In this document: piece by piece, positions 4,414 through 7,406 of the stretch
Numbering within the stretch: the first letter of the stretch is position 1
Layout of the letters: each line of letters opens with the position of its first letter
From: Tannerellaceae bacterium
GTDB taxonomy: Bacteria; Bacteroidota; Bacteroidia; Bacteroidales; Tannerellaceae
NCBI GenBank assembly: GCA_031279915.1
Contig: JAITHO010000103.1
Location: 1-7,406 of the forward strand
Length of the DNA stretch: 7,406 nucleotides
Direction of reading: 5' to 3'
Notes under the pieces: generated by a model
What the model saw: only the letters and a program-made list of their open reading frames with translations
Told to the model about the DNA's origin: nothing
Database searches by the model: none
Position numbers and translations under genes: made by a program

Positions 4414-7083
4414 TTATAGCTTGCGGATGGTTTCGAGCAATCGGGCTCCTGAGCCTATTGAATAGCCTTGCGAGAAGAAGACTATGCGCCCGAAGGTATC
4501 TGCGATGACGATGGCGGGGAGCGATCCGTCCCACTTTAGCGATGTGGCGAGCGCGCGGCTGATGAGGCCGGTATTGTCGACTCCCATGGCTATCGTGGCG
4601 GGAAGATCTTGGAGGGCGTTGGTATCAAAGCGCAGGGCCTCTTCGTCGGATTGGAACATGATGATGATGCGGCGGCCCCAGGCGTCGAAGGCTGAGGCTT
4701 GGGCGGATAGCTCGCGGAGCAGATGGGTGCTGGGCTCGTGGTTGGGGGCTATCAGGGCGGCGATGTAGTACCCTCGCCCGCTTGTGGAGAGCAGGCTTAC
4801 GGGCTGGCCGGAGACGGCGTCGCGGTAAAGCAGCTCTGCGTCGAGCGAGCCGATCACTTGTATGTCGTCGGGATTTTCTCGCATGCTGAGGGCGGTGGTG
4901 GTGATTTGCCCCGAACGGACGGCGAAGGATCGAACGTGGGCAAGCACATTGCCGCGGGCCATCCGCGTTCCGGTGATGATGACGTAATTGCCTGGGTCGA
5001 TGGGCATCGGATCGCGCAGGAGGCGCATCCATGTGTCGCCGTCGCCCATATCGGTTTGGGCCTGGGCTTCGAAGTTCAGGGTCGATGGCTGTCCGTCGGC
5101 CGAGATGCGGGCTATGCTGAAGTGGCTATAATACCGCGGATTGTCGATGCCGCGGATGGGCTTGTAGGATGCTGCCAGGCTGCCGCGGGAGGCGATCTCG
5201 GAGGAGGTGGATTCGAAGTCGACGCTCACCCAGTCGCCAACGGTTGAGTATTGCACCTTGCCGGTCACGGCGTTGATGCGCGCGGGTATGCGTAGGCTCC
5301 GTAGCAGGGCCACGAAGAAGATGTTGCGCGAGTGCGCGTCGGCCGTTCGCGATCGCCATACGCCTGCGGGGCTGATTGGGATGCGATGCGGATTGAGGTT
5401 ATCGGCCAGGCGGATGTTCTCGCTTGTCCACTTTACCAGCTGCTGAGGATCCTGCCTGATGGCATCGGCCAGCGATTGAGGTACGTTCTGCTGGAAGTAG
5501 CTTTTGTACGGAGTGAGCATCTCGTTGGCGATTCGGGGGTTGAGGATGAAGCGCGGATAGCGCAGGTCGTCGTTAGGGCCGCTGTTCTTGGCATGATCGA
5601 TGAGGATGTCGAAGGATGCGTCGCGAAGGTCTTTCTGCGAAATAACTTTCAGCAAAATTTTGCCCTCGGATCCTCCCTCGGCAATAAGCTTGGCAAGCTC
5701 CGGCCAGTTGGCCCGCGATGATCTGAGCAGCGGGATCAGATCTGCATCGTCGAGGGCTATTGAGGTGGCTTTCTCGACCGTACAAAAGGCCTCTGCTGAG
5801 TATAGATTCCTTATGCTATCCTCAGCCGCAAGCCGCAAGGCATTCGAAGCCTTCTGCGATTCGCTTACCTCAACGCCTATCTCGCCCTCCGGCGGCGGAA
5901 CTATGTCGAGCGACAGGTCGATGGCGTCGCCGGGCATATATTTCAGAGCGATAGATGCATTGCTGCTACTGCCGGCGGATACTTTTCCGAAGCCGAACCG
6001 ACCTGCATGAGATGCCCATACTATCAAATCGCCCCGTCCAGTAGTCAGCGATGCCTGCCCAAGACTGTCAGACGTGCGACGGGCAACGGTATAGAACTCG
6101 GCGTAGTTATATAGCTTGAACTCCACAACGGCTCCGGGCTGCGGACGTCCGGCGGCATCAAGCACGGTCACGGTGGAGAGGGCCGTCGGAGCATAGTTGG
6201 CCGTCACATTGATCTCGGTGTAGCAATCCGTTTGGTCCATAACCTCGTCGGCGCTTACATATCGCCCGAAGACCTTGGCGTGCATCAGCATACTACGTCG
6301 GGCCGGAGCGTTGAACCAGGCCATGTCGAGCACAGGAGCCGGCTCGCATGCGCCCATAAAATGCCAACGGCCATCGACCCATACTTCCACCCAAGCATGA
6401 TTATCGTCGGTATGAGCCCAGCGCGGCGTATACACCTGACGCGCCGGAATACCCACCGACCGCAATGCCGCAACCGCAAACACCGATTCCTCGCCGCATC
6501 GCCCCACTGCCGACCTAAGCGTGGCCAGCGGCGAAGAGGTTCGCGAATCGGATGGCGCATACACAACTTTCTCGTGGCACCAATGGTTTACTTCTAAGGC
6601 CGCTTCGCTCAGAGTGAGGCCGCGCACACGGTTCTTGAGCTCTGAATAGAAAGCCGTCCGGCTGTCGTCGAGCGCTTCATTGTTCACCCGCAAAGGCAGC
6701 ACGAAATGCCTGAATATGTCGACCGGTATGCTATCTCCCCAGGGCATCTCCTTACGAGCCAGAAAGGATGCGCGAACATTGCGGAGATAAAAGCCGGCGC
6801 CATAATCGGTCACATCGCCCGCCGGCATATAGGCGTACAGGAACATCATGGCCTTGCGCTCCGGTAGGGTCATCGCCTCTGAATAGCATGAATCGAAAAG
6901 ATTTCCGCTGGGCATAGCCTCAACCTTGCGGTCGAAATCAGCCTTAACGATCTGGAGCGATGCATCGTCGGGCAAGACATCAAGCTGATCCGATGCGCTC
7001 TGCCTGCCGCCGCATCCCATAAAGACAAGGCTCAGCAGCACAAAAACAATAAAAGGTAGGGAAGGAATTTTTGCTGGTATCAT
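4414..7083 (-). CDS. Large transglutaminase-like lipoprotein with a duplicated, catalytically dead second domain
   Basis: The 889-residue product starts with a lipoprotein signal (MIPAKIPSLPFIVFVLLSLV, then FMGC; lipid Cys24), so it should be anchored in the envelope facing the periplasm or surface. A transglutaminase-like domain (about 165-255) has C196 in GRCGEESVFAVAALRSVGIP and H229 in DDNHAWVEVW, with E247 in GACEP as a likely acidic third residue. An Ig-like segment follows (about 300-383). The region 511-625 then repeats 126-238 in the same order with an offset of 385-387, but the catalytic positions read A583 and G616. The C-terminus (about 765-889) looks thioredoxin-like (GRGYYIAALIAP, LPAIVIADTFGRIVFF) without a CxxC. 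Such domains may act as proteases or amide-cleaving or cross-linking enzymes; the substrate is unknown. The frame extends to 7134, but the promoter box and lipoprotein signal favour 7083. The gene is GC-richer than the left end of the window and appears monocistronic. Confidence 0.85.
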   Translation of the reverse strand: MIPAKIPSLPFIVFVLLSLVFMGCGGRQSASDQLDVLPDDASLQIVKADFDRKVEAMPSGNLFDSCYSEAMTLPERKAMMFLYAYMPAGDVTDYGAGFYLRNVRASFLARKEMPWGDSIPVDIFRHFVLPLRVNNEALDDSRTAFYSELKNRVRGLTLSEAALEVNHWCHEKVVYAPSDSRTSSPLATLRSAVGRCGEESVFAVAALRSVGIPARQVYTPRWAHTDDNHAWVEVWVDGRWHFMGACEPAPVLDMAWFNAPARRSMLMHAKVFGRYVSADEVMDQTDCYTEINVTANYAPTALSTVTVLDAAGRPQPGAVVEFKLYNYAEFYTVARRTSDSLGQASLTTGRGDLIVWASHAGRFGFGKVSAGSSSNASIALKYMPGDAIDLSLDIVPPPEGEIGVEVSESQKASNALRLAAEDSIRNLYSAEAFCTVEKATSIALDDADLIPLLRSSRANWPELAKLIAEGGSEGKILLKVISQKDLRDASFDILIDHAKNSGPNDDLRYPRFILNPRIANEMLTPYKSYFQQNVPQSLADAIRQDPQQLVKWTSENIRLADNLNPHRIPISPAGVWRSRTADAHSRNIFFVALLRSLRIPARINAVTGKVQYSTVGDWVSVDFESTSSEIASRGSLAASYKPIRGIDNPRYYSHFSIARISADGQPSTLNFEAQAQTDMGDGDTWMRLLRDPMPIDPGNYVIITGTRMARGNVLAHVRSFAVRSGQITTTALSMRENPDDIQVIGSLDAELLYRDAVSGQPVSLLSTSGRGYYIAALIAPNHEPSTHLLRELSAQASAFDAWGRRIIIMFQSDEEALRFDTNALQDLPATIAMGVDNTGLISRALATSLKWDGSLPAIVIADTFGRIVFFSQGYSIGSGARLLETIRKL

Positions 7084-7112
7084 AATATATATAATGTATA
7101 AGTTGAACGGCG

Positions 7113-7120
7113 CAAAGATA
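7113..7120 (-). promoter_or_regulatory. -7 promoter box of the lipoprotein gene
   Basis: On the minus strand TATCTTTG matches TAnnTTTG and lies 29 bases before the ATG at 7083, giving a predicted leader of about 22 bases. No TTTG is found at the -33 position. The box lies within the longer open frame starting at 7134, which supports the shorter start. Confidence 0.5.
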
Positions 7121-7188
7121 GCAATGAAGCCCAAATGATGGATGATTAATTGGGGATTTTGGGAGCTATTGTTCGGTCGAGATGAATC

Positions 7189-7204
7189 CCCTTCTCCGGA
7201 AGGG
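7189..7204. repeat. Short perfect hairpin before the palindromic element
   Basis: CCCTTC (7189-7194) pairs with GAAGGG (7199-7204) around the four-base loop TCCG. There is no T-tract on either side. It could be a terminator remnant or part of the repeat element's flank; little more can be said. Confidence 0.3.
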
Positions 7205-7213
7205 AAGTAACTG

Positions 7214-7383
7214 TGTCAAAAGGTTGCCCATAGAGCATCCATATCAATAGAAAGCCGTCGTGCACAAGTTTCCTTTCCCCCGTAGGGATACATATTATAC
7301 ACTGCGCATCTCCTACGGAGAAGTTGGTGGATTTGGAAGACCATCTCTATTGATATGGATGCCCTACGGGCAACCTTTTGACA
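7214..7383. mobile_element. MITE/REP-like palindromic element with 38-base terminal inverted repeats
   Basis: The arms 7214-7251 and 7346-7383 are reverse complements over 38 positions with two differences. They start TGTCAAAAGGTTGCCC and end GGGCAACCTTTTGACA. A second inverted pair, CCGTAGG (7280-7286) with CCTACGG (7312-7318), is centred on almost the same point, so the whole 170 bases can fold as a nested hairpin. The motif family CCnTAnGG recurs in the right arm as GCCCTACGGGC. No transposase is encoded, so if mobile it would be non-autonomous. No convincing target duplication is seen at the edges. A 60-codon frame on the minus strand crosses it and is considered spurious. Confidence 0.65.
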
Positions 7384-7406
7384 TACCCTCAACTCCAAAG
7401 AATCAT

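Noticed and set aside
4723..5247. A 174-codon frame on the plus strand
   Set aside because: It is antisense to the lipoprotein gene, whose conserved domains establish the real frame.
7216..7398. A 60-codon minus-strand frame at the right edge
   Set aside because: It lies almost wholly within the palindromic element, whose inverted arms account for the sequence.

Overview
The window looks like chromosomal DNA from a Bacteroidota (most likely Bacteroidales) genome. Five genes each have a TAnnTTTG box, the characteristic -7 element of Bacteroidota sigma-ABfr promoters, 23 to 47 bases before the chosen start codon. Shine-Dalgarno sequences are mostly absent. The gene types (bactofilin, AraC regulator, ECF sigma factor, large transglutaminase-like lipoprotein) fit the same phylum. 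The species cannot be fixed from the sequence alone.

Layout. A bactofilin gene on the minus strand (1-326) is cut by the left edge. Upstream of it, also on the minus strand, is an AraC-type regulator (493-1371). A 373-base divergent spacer with a tandem 13-base repeat and several inverted repeats separates it from a plus-strand cardiolipin synthase, cls (best start 1745, end 3178). Cls runs convergently, with 23 bases between stop codons, into a small ECF sigma factor on the minus strand (3202-3741). A 672-base gene-poor stretch follows. Much of it (about 3895-4390) is a degenerate tandem array with a period near 41 bases, built of A-tract/T-tract cores and a weakly conserved linker, and containing two long hairpins. 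Next, on the minus strand, is a very large lipoprotein gene (4414-7083) with an active-looking transglutaminase-like domain, a second copy of that domain that has lost the catalytic Cys and His, and a possible thioredoxin-like tail. The right end holds a 170-base MITE/REP-like palindromic element with 38-base arms (7214-7383).

How the genes relate. Bactofilin (cell-shape scaffold), cardiolipin synthase (inner-membrane lipid) and the lipoprotein all concern the cell envelope, but each gene has its own promoter-like box and no multi-gene operon is evident. The ECF sigma factor has no FecR anti-sigma gene or SusC/TonB-receptor gene beside it within the window. The AraC regulator has no obvious target other than its own promoter and possibly cls.

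The least explained structures are the ~41-base A-tract array with its hairpins, the internally duplicated lipoprotein with a pseudo-enzyme half, and the palindromic element at the right edge. No CRISPR array, tRNA, rRNA or transposase gene was seen.
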